DNA of 64,000 nt from Cucumis sativus (taxonomy: Eukaryota > Streptophyta > Magnoliopsida > Cucurbitales > Cucurbitaceae). A program made the translations under genes and the position numbers. The stretch covers positions 37,930,732 to 37,994,731 of the forward strand of contig NC_026657.2 of the NCBI RefSeq assembly GCF_000004075.3, in the 5' to 3' direction. Shown one piece after another: positions 1-11,270 of the stretch. The stretch's first letter is position 1. The number at the start of each line of letters is the position of its first letter. Below the pieces are notes generated by a model. The model did no database searches and had not been told where the DNA came from. It worked only from the letters and a program-made list of their open reading frames with translations.

Positions 1-523
1 CCCAGGAATTGCCTCCACTCCAACCTACAAAGTGAGGTCTTGAAAATAAACTAAAACCTTTGCAAATGGATCGGAAAAATCTTAATAATCAACCCCCCCC
101 CCCCCCCCCCCCACCCACCACCACCACCCAGGCCTGTAGGGGCTTCTTGAACTACCATTAGAATGCTTGGAATGAAATTATGCCACAATGAATTTTTAAA
201 TAATAACAACAATTATAGTATTTTCTGTATATATTTGATAACCCAAGTTTTCATTGTGAAGAATGAATTAGCTTCTTCTGCAATGACTAGTACAAAAGTA
301 ACGAGGGTTGTGTTCTTAGCTCGAACCCTGCAATGTTCTGAAATAAACTGTTGTCCTGCTAAATGAAATACTTCCCCATCCAAGTATGGACATTCACTTC
401 GATAACTCCTTTCTATTCTGTAGCACTACTTGTGTGTGCTTGTTCTTGTTTTTTGTTTTAACTTTTTTTAAACTGTAGCTGGTTTTACCTGTCCAATCTA
501 TCTAAGCTAACTTTGTGTAACAG
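1..523 (+). other. Intron of the LOLITA-like gene with poly-C and ACC repeats
   Basis: No exon of the longin family is recognisable upstream of the acceptor at 522-523, so this stretch is taken as intron. It contains a run of 20 C at 93-112 followed by an ACC trinucleotide repeat to about 130. Confidence 0.55.
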
Positions 524-1105
524 GTCTGTATATATTGTTTACACTGCTCTTGGCGATGTTGCAGTTTATGTTGTTGGGAAGGACGAATATGATGAATTGG
601 CTTGTAAGTAAATACCAGTTCTTCCATTTTCTTTGGTTATTATTATTTGTTTGTTTGTTTGTTTTTGCTATGTATCCTCTGCATTAATTTCATTTTCACT
701 TCTTCAAGTGGCAGAAGTGATCTTTGTAATAACATCAGCGATAAAGGATGCCTGTGGGAAAGCTCCAACTGAGCGCTTGTTTCTCGACAAATATGGAAAG
801 ATTTGTTTGTGTCTTGATGAAATTGTCTGGACGGTATGCCCTTCTTTTCTCCCTCACTCAAAATCTTTCTTCTAGGTCTTAATCCAACCAGATATAGTGA
901 TAGACATACTAAAAACATAGAAAGATCTGCAATTCAAGAAATTTCTTCTGTCACAATTCGATCCTTGGATTTCAATCTAAGATTATTTTGACTGTACTAG
1001 TGCTCTTACTGATCTGATACGATGTTTGTGAAGGGCATCTTGGAAAACACGGAGAAAGACAGGATCAAGAGGCTGATAAGGTTAAAACCTCCCAATGAGT
1101 TTTGA
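524..1105 (+). CDS. LOLITA: LOLITA/TSPOON-like small subunit of TPLATE (TSET) complex, 3' end
   Basis: The 3' part of a longin-type (AP sigma / coatomer zeta-like) protein; the start lies outside the window. Exons read as 524-603, 709-833 and 1034-1105 (TGA), with clean GT-AG borders and continuous frame. The protein reads ...VYTALGDVAVYVVGKDEYDELA, then LAEVIFVITSAIKDACGK...LDKYGKICLCLDEIVW, then GILENTEKDRIKRLIRLKPPNEF and stop. The phrases CLCLDEIVW and KDRIKRLIRLKPP match my memory of Arabidopsis At1g15370 (LOLITA), the sigma-like subunit of the plant TPLATE endocytic adaptor complex, better than true coatomer zeta, whose C-terminus differs. The inferred role is clathrin-mediated endocytosis at the plasma membrane. 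Other adaptor small-chain relatives remain possible. Confidence 0.82.
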
Positions 1106-2374
1106 TCAATGAAACGGATGCACACTATCTTGTTGGTTGCTGCTTTCAACTATTTTACTCAACTTATGCCAAAGAATTGTTTCAAGCACTGTGGAATTTC
1201 CATCGTGATCGATAAGTTTACTTTACTTACCTATTCTATTTGGCTCTCATACCTGAACTTTATCGGACCCATTCAGTTTGTAAGTTAGAACTTGAAGATG
1301 TGTAAAGAATTGAAGATTTGATCAAGATTTTGATACTGGGAACAAACTAGTTTATTGAGTGATTTTGAAATAGTTAAAATCACTTTTGTTATATTTAAAT
1401 ATACGTTTTTAATCCCTCAAAATTAGTTTAGGGTTTGATTAGCCACACATGCCCTACATTCGTATATTGCAGTGGAATCGTGGAGTAAATTTGTAGTATT
1501 CTATCAATTTGCTTCACAACTAACTGTGGTTGGATAAGATGGTTGATGCGTATGAGCTCATCCGTCCTAGTGGCCCTTTGAACATTAGTAATACGACTTT
1601 GAAGGAGATGAGTTCTAATTACAGCGATCTTTCTGTTTAGTAGTTAATGTTTAATCAAATTTTAGTAGGTTTAGACCGTTATCTCGATGCAGATACGTTT
1701 ACGTTTACTTCTCACACACGGGAGAAATCTTTTTTAGTGCTAATATAAATTGTTTGTTTGAACCAAATTTCATTTTATCGTAATACTAAAATATTTCTAT
1801 GTTATTGTTGGTAATAAAAAAATACGAATTGAATCGATCAAGTTTAGTTGATATACTTGGTGGAAGAAAACACTCCTTTTTCTTTTTCCCGACTTGAACG
1901 TCTAATTATCATTTCCACTTTTGTAATGTTAAAAGAAATAGATCACGCCAATCATCGTTAAGTAGCTATGTTCATGTTGTCCATAATTAATATTTTGAAG
2001 TTATATTACCTCCACCATAACGTGTCGTTATACTTAAATAAAAGAGCTAAAATACGTCTAATTAACTTGTACTCTTTTTTTTTATTACAACAACTATGGT
2101 GATGCAAAATCAAACTTCTCATATGAGAAAAATATCCCGTCGATTACTACTTTTTTGAACACACAATATTGGAGCTTTGTACTGTTATGGGAGAAAAGTA
2201 CGAAACAATCCATCCACAGAAAGAAAAGTTGAGATAATGGTGGTGATTAGGTTTTTATTGGCAGCTTCTTCACAAAACTCCGACTCAAACTTTAAAGGAA
2301 GAAATCCATTGGAGGAACTTCCAATCATCGATGCTATAATTTCTTTTCATTTTTATCTCGTTGTTCCTTTCTTC

Positions 2375-2379
<5 letters not shown>

Positions 2380-2422
<43 letters not shown>
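2380..2422. repeat. (TA)n microsatellite, about 21 units
   Basis: Uninterrupted AT dinucleotide tract in the SPX promoter, about 300 bp before the start codon. Likely to vary in length. Confidence 0.95.
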
Positions 2423-2424
<2 letters not shown>

Positions 2425-2566
2425 TTGTCTTCACTCTTGAAATCAACATATTGTTTTCTTATTTTTACCAAAGAAAAAAAGAAAGAAAAAGTCATCCTTC
2501 AACGATTCGGCAACCTCAATATGCTCTTGTTAATTCCCCTTATCCCTCTCCTTTTCAACATATACA

Positions 2567-2574
2567 GCATATTC
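2567..2574 (+). promoter_or_regulatory. P1BS-type PHR1 binding site
   Basis: GCATATTC fits the GNATATNC consensus bound by PHR1-family MYB factors. It lies about 50 bp before a TATA-like motif and 143 bp before the start codon of the SPX gene, a position where PHR1-driven SPX genes typically carry it. It is the only match I found between 2000 and 2716. Confidence 0.6.
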
Positions 2575-2623
2575 TTAGAATCCCCCATTTTTCTCTATGC
2601 AATCAAACTTAGGGGGGGTTGTT

Positions 2624-2630
2624 TATAAAT
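2624..2630 (+). promoter_or_regulatory. TATA-like box of the SPX gene
   Basis: TATAAAT 87 bp before the ATG, which would give a leader of roughly 60 nt. The call rests on motif and position only. Confidence 0.4.
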
Positions 2631-2716
2631 CTGTTTGATTTTGACTCTATTGATATTATGTAAGAATATTGAACAGTTTTGAGTGAGTTAATTGATTAGT
2701 AGAAGAAGAAGAAAGG

Positions 2717-4880
2717 ATGAAGTTTTGGAAAATACTGTGTAATTTGATTGAATCAACATTGCCAGAATGGAGAGATGAATACATATCATATAAGGAATTG
2801 AAGAAGCAATTGAAAAAGATGTATCCAAAGGAAAACGATGGAACAAACCCTAATAAGCGCTTAAAGTTAGATGGAGAAGCAGAAGCTAATTCAATGGAAA
2901 TCTTTTTGAATCTGCTTCAGGAAGAATTGGATAAGTTTAACCAATTCTTTGAAACCAAGGAAGAGTTTTATGTTATCAAGTGGAGGGTAATACACTAAAC
3001 TCTCTCTCTCTTTTTCTTTTTTGAAAAAGTATTATAATATATCAATCCTCATGTTTGTGTCTGGACATATTTGGTGTAGTTCCTCCTAATTCATTTAAGT
3101 TTGTTAGGAAAAAACACTCCGTCGCGACTGTTATTTAGTTGTGTTGAGAGGTCTACGCATTCCAAACGTCAACGGGTCGATTTCCCACCTCGCAACCCTT
3201 GAACTCGACATTTGTTTTTGGGTGAACATGTACATGTTTGGATGAGCTGGTCATATATATTAGATTAGCTTTGAATTGTTTGAAGTTACATGAATATATA
3301 TAGTTGGTCTCCTATGCATCTCTTTTGTTTTTGAGATACACAACATGTTTACGGCTCGTCTGCTTTACGACGTTGTTGTCGGGGCGTACGTGCAGTTATT
3401 GCAGGATAAGGTTGCGAATGTGGGAGATTCAAACGAGATGCTGATGAAAGTAGGGAGAGACATTGTGGACTTCCATGGAGAAATGGTTTTGTTAGAGAAC
3501 TATAGTGCTTTGAACTATACAGGTAGGTTGGTGTGTTGCTGTTGTTTTCATCTCTCTTTATTTATCTTTTTTTATAGCTTTTCCTATTGCCTTTTTGTTG
3601 TTTATAAATTGCATTTCATTTCTTGTTCAAATATGCTCCAGAAAATGGATGTTGTTGGTCTTGATTACCATTTCGTTACCATAGCTTTATAGTCAAATTA
3701 CATCAAACAAAAGAAACTGTTCAGGCCTCGTTAGGTAATTATTTTGCTTTTAAATCAAGCGTATAAACACTACTTCCATAGCTACCGGTCGATTTCTTTG
3801 TTTTGTTATATGGTTTTTAGGAGTGCTTTGAAAAATCTAATAAAATTGAAGACTAATGTCTCGTTTGGTAACCATTTGAGTTTTTGAAAATTGAGTCTAC
3901 AAATGTCATTTTTCTATTCTATTTTGATATCTACTTTTTATCGGTATTTTTGAAAACCAAATGAAGTTTTGAAAACTAAAAGGAGAAAAGAAAAGAAAAA
4001 ACTGTTTTTAAAAATTTATTTTGTTTTTAAAAATTTGACTAAAAAGTCAACTGTTTTACTTGAAAAATTTAAGTAAGATATTATGAACTTGAAACACAAA
4101 TTATTGCAACCCAAATTGAAGTCATATGCATTACAAAACACAAACTATTAATTATAACTCAATGATTGTAATATTGACTTTATAATAATCAACGTAACTT
4201 CCAGTTCAGAGTCTGAAGCGCTCCTAAGTTTTCTAAGACTTGTGGCAAAGAACATTCCAAACTTTCTATCAAGCTCTACCCTTATAGTTCATTAGGATTT
4301 TGCACAAAAGACAATGAAAATATACGACAACGTGCTTTGTGTCAAATCTTCCTAATAGTTGCTTTACAACCATATCAACTTACATATACATAACCCATCA
4401 CTTCTGCTATCTTCAAAACTTAATTTTCATTCTAAAACTCTTCAAATTTCTAAAAGTTAATTAATTGAATATATGCTTGGCATAGGATTGGTCAAGATTC
4501 TAAAGAAGTACGACAAGCGGAGTGGCGAGTTGATCCGTGTGCCATTCATCAAGAAGGTGTTGCGCCAACCGTTCTACTCAACCGAAGTGCTCGAGAAGCT
4601 ATTGAAGGAATGTGAGGTTATGCTTGATCTTCTCTTCTTTAAGAAAGACATGTCAACTGCTGCTGCTGCTACTGCTATCAATGAGGAAGAAAGGGGCTGC
4701 TCGGAGGCGAAAACGAGTGCGACGACTAACGGTAAAGAAAAGGTGTTGAACATTCCCGAAGATCTTGCGGAGATCGAGTACATGGAGAGTATGTACATGA
4801 AGCTAACGTTATCAGCATTGAATGTTCTGAATGAGATTAGGGGTGGAAGTTCAACAATTGATGTGTTCTCATGGCTTTGA
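2717..4880 (+). CDS. SPX1/2: SPX domain-containing protein (SPX1/SPX2 class)
   Basis: Stand-alone SPX protein of 263 aa. Exons 2717-2986, 3396-3522 and 4486-4880, all GT-AG. The N-terminus MKFWKILCNLIESTLPEW, then SYKELKKQLKK, then DFHGEMVLLENYSALNYTG and LVKILKKYDKRSGELIRVPF are the ordered blocks of the SPX fold. The lysine-rich surface (YKELKK, LKKYDK) binds inositol pyrophosphates. The end, GGSSTIDVFS, resembles Arabidopsis SPX1/SPX2. No EXS, MFS or RING domain follows, so it is not PHO1, SPX-MFS or NLA. The known family role is phosphate-dependent sequestration of PHR1-type transcription factors. The P1BS site upstream suggests induction by phosphate starvation. SPX1 and SPX2 cannot be told apart here. 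Confidence 0.93.
3857..4095. mobile_element. Possible MITE-like repeat in SPX intron 2
   Basis: Begins with CTCGTTTGGTAACCATTTG and contains repeated TTTTTGAAAA segments in both orientations. The 'gtttggtaacc' head resembles a dispersed repeat I associate with cucurbit genomes. Borders are approximate. Confidence 0.3.
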
Positions 4881-5444
4881 ACATCACTCATTTATATGGT
4901 TCATATAATTAGTATTGGCAAAAGGAATCAAAATTAATGTGTGGTTTGTGATATATACATATAGGGAACTAAATGCTGTGTTATACTTTTAATCAAGTTT
5001 TAATTACTGTTTGCCTTTTCTTTGTATATATAGTTTCTATTTCTTTTTCTCTTTTTTTACCCTTCTAAAAATTATGATTTTGAAATGTTAATTGGAGCAT
5101 GCACTCTATGATCAATTTATCATTTGGATTCCAATAATTTGATTGAATTCAACATATATTAATCAAACGATTGGATTATAAAATTATAAACGCTAAACAC
5201 GTGCAAATTATAAATAATCAAACAAACTCTCTTAAATAGTTGTGAATTCAAATTAATTCTTAAAATTAAAGTATAATTGTCACAAAAGTTGATGATTTCT
5301 ACATAATAGCTAACCTCACAAAATAAAAGTATTAATCACAATCGTTAAAACTAGTTTTGGACGGTGTGGATGGTTTTTTGAATTTCCATCTATTATCAAA
5401 ATTATTGATTAATTTTAGGATATTGCATTACTAAATCAAACAAA
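4881..5444. other. Intergenic: SPX 3' flank
   Basis: AT-rich spacer holding the SPX 3' UTR. No other feature seen. Confidence 0.6.
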
Positions 5445-5517
5445 GCGCCTGTAGCTCAGTGGATAGAGCGTCTGTTTCCTAAGCAGAAAGTCGTAGGTTC
5501 GACCCCTATCTGGCGCG
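5445..5517 (+). tRNA. tRNA-Arg(CCT): tRNA-Arg (anticodon CCT)
   Basis: A 73-nt cloverleaf without intron. Acceptor stem GCGCCTG pairs with CTGGCGC with one T-T mismatch; discriminator is G. The D-arm region has TAGCTCAGTGGATAGAG, the anticodon stem TCTGT/GCAGA encloses TTCCTAA (anticodon CCT), and the T arm has GGTTCGACCCC. Box A and box B are intact. A run of T starts about 8 nt downstream as an RNA polymerase III terminator. It decodes AGG. Confidence 0.95.
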
Positions 5518-5524
5518 AAGTTGA

Positions 5525-5534
5525 TTTTTTTTTT
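5525..5534 (+). terminator. Pol III T-run terminator of tRNA-Arg
   Basis: Uninterrupted T-run just after the mature 3' end of the tRNA. Confidence 0.7.
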
Positions 5535-5640
5535 ATATCGAAATTTATAAGTCAATTATACACAAGACGAAAAGTTGAAAATTTTAAGTACTTATTTGAC
5601 ACGAACTAACAAGTGGTATGATTAGAACTATATACAACTT

Positions 5641-7780
5641 TTATTGATCATAAGTGCTAAGGAAACCTCCAATGAAGCCAGCTCCATTGCAATTCCCACA
5701 CAACATTTCTTTTCTCCCACTGCATAAACATTCAAAATTGGACTCAAATAACATTTTAAATTTGAAATAATGTTGTTTGACTCGGATTTTCTTTTAAACA
5801 AGGATGTGTAACGTTTTTTTTCTTGCGTTACTCTTTTGCACTCACACTCCTCCTTCCTCCTCGTTTATGTTCACTCGGCTAATCCAATGCTAGTGCACTC
5901 TTACATGTTATAGCTCTTCTAGCGCTCACACTTCTCTTTGCACTCTTACTCGTTAAAGAAACATTGGAGAGTAGTTTGTGATATCAACAAGATATCGTAT
6001 TTTTCTTTGTTTTAAAAAATTTGGGTGTCAAATGACATTTTGAGCGTGAAACATGGGGCATTTGTAAAAAAAATCATCCATAAATAGTTGAAAACATGTT
6101 TTTAAAAATCATTTCTTAGATCATTGGCACAAAACTCTCATTAAATAATTAAACTGAACAACAAAGCTTTGGAAAATTGGCCAAAATAGCACACTTGATT
6201 TTTGTCTTAAAAAATCACACTTTTTTTTTAACTTGTAAAAGTGAATCAAACACAACATTTTCTAAAATATTAAAATTTTCATTTTTTTTTGGTGCATATA
6301 GATAGACAATTAGACTGATATTCTACATTTTTTAAATCTTTTCAAATCTTATATAATCTTTTTTATCTTTCAATTAATTATTCAAACTTTCTTAAATCTT
6401 AACTAATTTTTGCTGCTACTTCCGCCAATTTCCCCCCCTTTTTTTTTTAAATTACTATTTTTTCTTTTCCTAATTCCTTCCCTTTCTTTAATCAATTCAA
6501 TTATTTTATGGAATGCCCGGAACTTGGAAAAGATGAAACGAAAATGGAGTAGGAGAAACAATATTGTTGCTGCGGCGGATATATAATGTGAAAAAGGTTT
6601 TGGGACGGTGAAGAAAAGAATAATTAGAAAAAGGAAAAATGGTAATTTACAAACAAAAAAAATAGTTGGGGAAATTGGCAAAATTTTTAATATTTGGTAG
6701 AAGATTTGGAAAGGAATAATTTTTTTGAAAAGATAAAAATAAATAAATAAGATTGAAAAAATATGAAAAATAGTAGAATCTCAATTTAATTGTCAGTCGA
6801 GTGCACGAAAAATCCCAAAACAATCAATAACTTGAATTTTTTTAATATTTTAGAAAAATCTAGGTCGAGTCAATTTCGACCAAGAAAAACAATTTTACGA
6901 GTTTAAAAAAAATGTGCTACTTTTAGAAACAAAAATAAAAAATGTGCTATTTTTGTCAATTCAATTATTTAATTATTTAATCATTTAATGGTGAGTGTGG
7001 TTTTGAAATGTAAAACTAAAAATGCAGAATTTCTCAACATTTTGGCGCAAAGTTTTTGTATGAATAATCCATTTTTCTAAGCATTAGTGCAGAATAGTAT
7101 CGCATCCTAAGATAGTTGAAAGAAAACTTACCCACACAGCCAACAAGATTCACCGGCTTTGAACTGTCCATTGAAGAAATCAACGGCATTAACTCCCTTT
7201 CCTTTACATTGTGAGCATACAACAGCACCTGTTTTCATTCAATTTCACCAAACAATCATCCTTCACATCATATTCCCAATACCTAAATCCTTCACACCAA
7301 ACTCATCAATCCACTCACCATTTCCATCGCAATCCCCACAAATCACACTATTAGGTTTGGTATTCCGATCATTCTTCGCAGCCTAATCGATTAGAATAAC
7401 ACACAAACATTTTCAATTTCATTTCCATCCAAATTTAACATTCCAAGTTCATTATCCACACATTTCAAATAAAAAAGAAAAAAAAATCAAACAATTGAGA
7501 TTAGAGAAGAAGCAGAACCTTGAGAATTAGATGAGGAAATCGAGCAGGAGAAGAATAATCATGGAAGCCGTTGTGAATTAGGTTGAGCTTTTGATTACTA
7601 CAATCTCTAATAATTGCTGTGAAATTATTCGAGAGAAGATTGAGAAATTGGAAGTGAGAATTATACAATCTGAAAGAGGAGTTTGTGAAAATAGAAGAAT
7701 GAAAAGGATTTTGAGTTACCAGATAGTGTAGTTGTGGAACTGAAGCAATTTGCGGAGGGTGAGAAAGACGAAGACGCCAT
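5641..7780 (-). CDS. BSD2: BSD2-type DnaJ zinc-finger protein, plastid
   Basis: Protein of 132 aa in five exons on the minus strand: 7780-7720, 7616-7519, 7382-7319, 7228-7132 and 5719-5641 (TAA). All introns are GT-AG and phases agree. The Ser/Thr-rich start MASSSFSPSANCFSSTTTLS looks like a plastid transit peptide. From about residue 68 come four CxxC units: CGDCDGNG, CSQCKGKG, CWLCGG and CGNCNGAG, ending GFIGGFLSTYDQ. There is no J domain. Order and length match BUNDLE SHEATH DEFECTIVE 2 (about 136 aa in Arabidopsis), a stromal chaperone for Rubisco large-subunit assembly. A related plastid DnaJ-ZnF protein is the alternative. The exon 2 acceptor at 7617-7618 was chosen because the upstream AG leads to an early stop; cDNA should confirm it. 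Intron 4 (1.4 kb) carries a transposon-like insertion. Confidence 0.85.
6143..6975. mobile_element. Non-autonomous inverted-repeat (MULE-like) element in BSD2 intron 4
   Basis: The left end (about 6175-6206) reads TTGGCCAAAATAGCACAC..., and the reverse complement of the right end (about 6930-6962) reads TTGACAAAAATAGCACA.... Both are flanked by ATTAAATAATTAAA-type sequence. No transposase frame is visible. Borders are approximate. Confidence 0.4.
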
Positions 7781-8859
7781 TGAAAGTTCGAACGGTTGGC
7801 TGTGTAATGGATTATACTTCCAAAAATATCTGATAATGAATAATATTTATATATATATATATATATTCTTTTTTTTTGTGTTTATTATATTTTAGTAATG
7901 AATATTATAAATATAAATAAAAGTAAAATTATATATTTCGAATCTTATGATTTCATTCAAATATTTATAATTTGTGTTTATCATACGTCGATCTATTTCG
8001 GTCCATCACAAACAAACTTGATATTTTTGTTATATTTGAAAATGATAATATCGCAATTGCTATCATATCTCGATAAGCTTTTATTAATTTATGCTTCATA
8101 TGGATGCTAGTTCTACGTACTTTGAGAATATTAATAGTATAGGTTTATGCATATCAGTTGAATTATGTTGAACAATTCGTTTAACTATTATTTGGTTGAT
8201 GATATATGTTGTAATTAATTATTTAGCTGAAGTCGGAGACTCAAACATCTAAATCTCTTAGACCATTTTTTAAAGTTGGGTTGAGTTAAGTTTCGGGTGG
8301 TGTGTAATAAAAAGTTAGTTTTGTTGTTTGATGAAACAAGAAAAATAGTTGATATAGTAAAAGCAATGTCACGTTGATGATAATAAGTTGAAACTTACAC
8401 GGCCATAGTGACTAAATTAAAACAAACGATGAATCATAAGAACTAAGATGGAACTAAAATAATAATGATTCTTAGGTATGATCAAAGTATGTGAGAGTGA
8501 GAACACAAGTTGATGAAAACCTTCTCAATGCCTTAAAATTTTAACAATATTTGGCCTAACAATAAAGTGGAAAATTTCATAAACTATATACCCTTCTTAA
8601 AGTCTATTTATATTATAAAAAATATCATTTAAAGAAACATTTTTAAAAATAATAAATTGAATTAAAATGTTAATAAAACATGGTTAATATAGGCTAGTTG
8701 AACTATCTTCTCTTGAAAAAAATTAAATTTTATTTATTTTGCATTTTAGTTTTTCTTTTCAAGGTTTAGAACTTCATAAATCATAGAAAATGAAAAGATT
8801 TTAACCTATGGTTTAAAGTGAGAAAATTAGAAAAGATTTCAAATATAATTTTAAAAGAA
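7781..8859. other. Intergenic: BSD2 promoter side
   Basis: AT-rich, with a short (TA)n tract at about 7847-7866 close to the BSD2 start. No other gene recognised. Confidence 0.6.
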
Positions 8860-8931
8860 TGCGTTTGCCGGGAGTCGAACCCGGGTCTATTGCTTGGAAG
8901 GCAATTATCCTAACCGTTGGACTACAAACGC
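8860..8931 (-). tRNA. tRNA-Gly(TCC): tRNA-Gly (anticodon TCC)
   Basis: A 72-nt cloverleaf on the minus strand. It starts GCGTTTGTAGTCCAACGG, has anticodon arm ATTGC-CTTCCAA-GCAAT (anticodon TCC), T arm CCGGGTTCGACTCCCGG and acceptor end CAAACGC with discriminator A. No intron. Four T follow on the transcribed strand (AAAA at 8853-8856) as a minimal pol III stop. It decodes GGA, and GGG by wobble. Confidence 0.95.
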
Positions 8932-10490
8932 CACATGTTTTTTAAACGTTAATTACTAATATTAATTTTGAATTATATGTACACATTTTAAATAGGTTTT
9001 TATAAGAATTATATATATATATATTCACACTTAATAGGAAAATTTTACTCCATAATTTTATCATGAAAAGTAAATATTTGAAAATTTTGTTAGGAAGAGC
9101 AAATATTTTTTCAATTTTACTCTAAAATATCATGATCCAACACACTTGTTGTTGTGTTGTTTAACGAAAAAAGAAAAAAGAAAAAAAGTTGTAATCGACT
9201 GCTTCAATAGTATTTGTCATAAAAAGGAATTACATAAATAATTAAATTGGCACATAACCCATAATTGTTGTGAATTATTAAAAGTATTTCACATCAATAA
9301 AAAGTATTTTCAGAATAATATTATTCGAATTTTCTGTTTTTTATTTTTTACCTATATAACCAAACCATTTCAGTTATTAAAACTGCTATTTGATATAATA
9401 ATTGTTTGGTAGATTAATCTGCATTTTAAAAATAAATAAATAGCCTGCCGTGGTAAATTTGTAAAAAACAAATATTAAAAATATATAATAAAGTTTAAAT
9501 AAGTACTTCTTTCCATTTCTAACATATTATAAATTGTTGTATAAATATAACTTTAAGTAATAAATAATAAATGTGAGGAACTTGCACAATAAACTATATT
9601 TAAACCTTTAATAAGTAATACAATTAACCATTAGATTAGAATTAGGACGAAGTAATAAACGATTAAATTTAACAAAATTGTTTGATTACCTCTACAAACA
9701 ACTTATATTGCTATGAAATTGGAAATATCAAATCTATTTTGTTTGAGTTAAAATAGTTACAAATAGTGTTAAATGTTTTAAATGATTATGTATTACAAAT
9801 AAGAAATTAAAATGATTATTTTTACAAACAAAATTAGTAGTATTGACATTAATAATTAAAAAAAGCAAAGTGACTCTTTTTTTATAAATTCAAAAGAATA
9901 ACTTAAAATTGACATTAATAATATTATAAATATAGAATCAAAAATGATTTTTACTAACCCACTTTTAATATATTAGATAAATAAATAGATGGATAAAAAT
10001 AAAATGATACAAATACTTAGTAGTTAATCGAGTGATATATTGTTTTTTAGCACTCTTTAAACCAAAGTTCAAGTTCGTAATTTTTATTGTCTTATAAAGA
10101 TCCGATAACAAAATTTTCAATACGTCGGTACTCAATCTACATGTTTCACATAAGTATTAAAATGTACAAATATTATATGTGCCCTACGAACATGGAGTAG
10201 TAAATTAAAATTGAGGATGAACAGTTCAAGAACATGTGGTGGTGCTTCAAAATGTATTTTCAACCCCTTCATTATTCTTTGCTTATTTTTCACTAAAAGG
10301 ACATTATAATTTCTAATTACTTAACCTTATAATTACACACCAACTCCCAACTTTAATAATGTTTAGGGGGAAAATATGTGAATTTTGAGTTTGATTTTAA
10401 TTCTATCTTTTGTATTTCATTTTTTATATATCCTTATGTTCTTATTATTGAGTATTTTGGTATTTGATGTTTACTTTAATTAATTAATTT

Positions 10491-10640
10491 TGATGTGAAT
10501 TTTTTTAAGATAGCAAAAATAATTGAAGTTATTTTCACAAATAGAAAAAAAAACTTAAAAATTTATGCGAAATAATTGAGTAGATTTTGTTATATTTGGT
10601 AAATAATTTTAGCTTTTTACCATCATTTTTAAATTTTATT
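10491..10640. mobile_element. Degenerate foldback-element remnant
   Basis: Contains TAGCAAAAATAATTGAAG facing TTTGTTATATTTGGTAAATA, the same arm motifs as the better-preserved element at 11051-11270. Confidence 0.3.
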
Positions 10641-11050
10641 TTAATAATGATAGAAAATTTGTGAAACTAATTTTATTTAATGAAAAAGCAACCTCCGAAT
10701 TATAAATCTTCGAGTATAAGAATCCAACATAGACAAAACACCTAACACATTTATATATGACAAAATTAAAAGTAATCACAAACATGAAACCTTTTGAAAT
10801 TTATTAACACTAGAGATTAAAAAAAAAGATTTTTTTTTACGAAAAATTGATAAAATATTTACAATTTATAATACAAAATCACTAAAAGATAAAATTTATT
10901 ACATTCGATTTTTCTACGAAGGTAAATATTTTGTCAAATGTTCTATTTTTGACAATTTTTCTTAAAAAAAACACGTTGAGATACTTGTAATTTTAAAAGA
11001 AAGAAAAGCAAATGTCATATTAATCAAGTTAGATTTATCTTTTTCGTTTT

Positions 11051-11270
11051 AGAGAAATTCTTATAAATAGCAAAAGAAAAAAAAAGAAAAAAATTGAAAC
11101 TATTTACAAAATATAACAAAATCTCAAATTTTATCCATGATAGACATTGATAAATACAGATAGGCTTCTTCAATTTTTATCAATGTCATATAAAAACATT
11201 GATAAAATTAAGTATTTTGTTATATTTTGTAAATAGTTTCGCTATTTTGATATTTTTGAAAATGTCCAAC
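11051..11270. mobile_element. Foldback MITE/MULE-type element with 27-bp perfect inverted repeats
   Basis: The arm at 11096-11122 is an exact reverse complement of 11214-11240 (27 of 27 bp). The outer ends are also loosely inverted: AAATTCTTATAAATAGCAAA against ATTTTCAAAAATATCAAAAT. The centre holds further ATTGATAAA/TTTATCAAT palindromes. No coding capacity. This is a typical non-autonomous terminal-inverted-repeat element. Confidence 0.6.

Larger units (their letters stand above)
1106..2716. other. Intergenic: LOLITA 3' flank and SPX promoter
   Basis: No recognised gene. A 33-codon open frame occurs at 1539-1640 but matches nothing I know. The downstream half is the SPX promoter, with a TA microsatellite (2380-2422), a P1BS-type site (2567-2574) and a TATA-like motif (2624-2630). 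Confidence 0.6.

Noticed and set aside
643..918. Antisense frame over the LOLITA exon
   Set aside because: It is a shadow of the real exon 709-833.
524..1105. Coatomer zeta identity for the first gene
   Set aside because: It shares the longin fold, but the C-terminal CLCLDEIVW...KRLIRLKPP matches the LOLITA-type protein. True coatomer zeta, as I recall it, ends differently.
3130..3240. SINE remnant in SPX intron 1
   Set aside because: GGGTCGATTTCCCACCTC resembles a box B, but no convincing box A, tail or target-site duplication was found.
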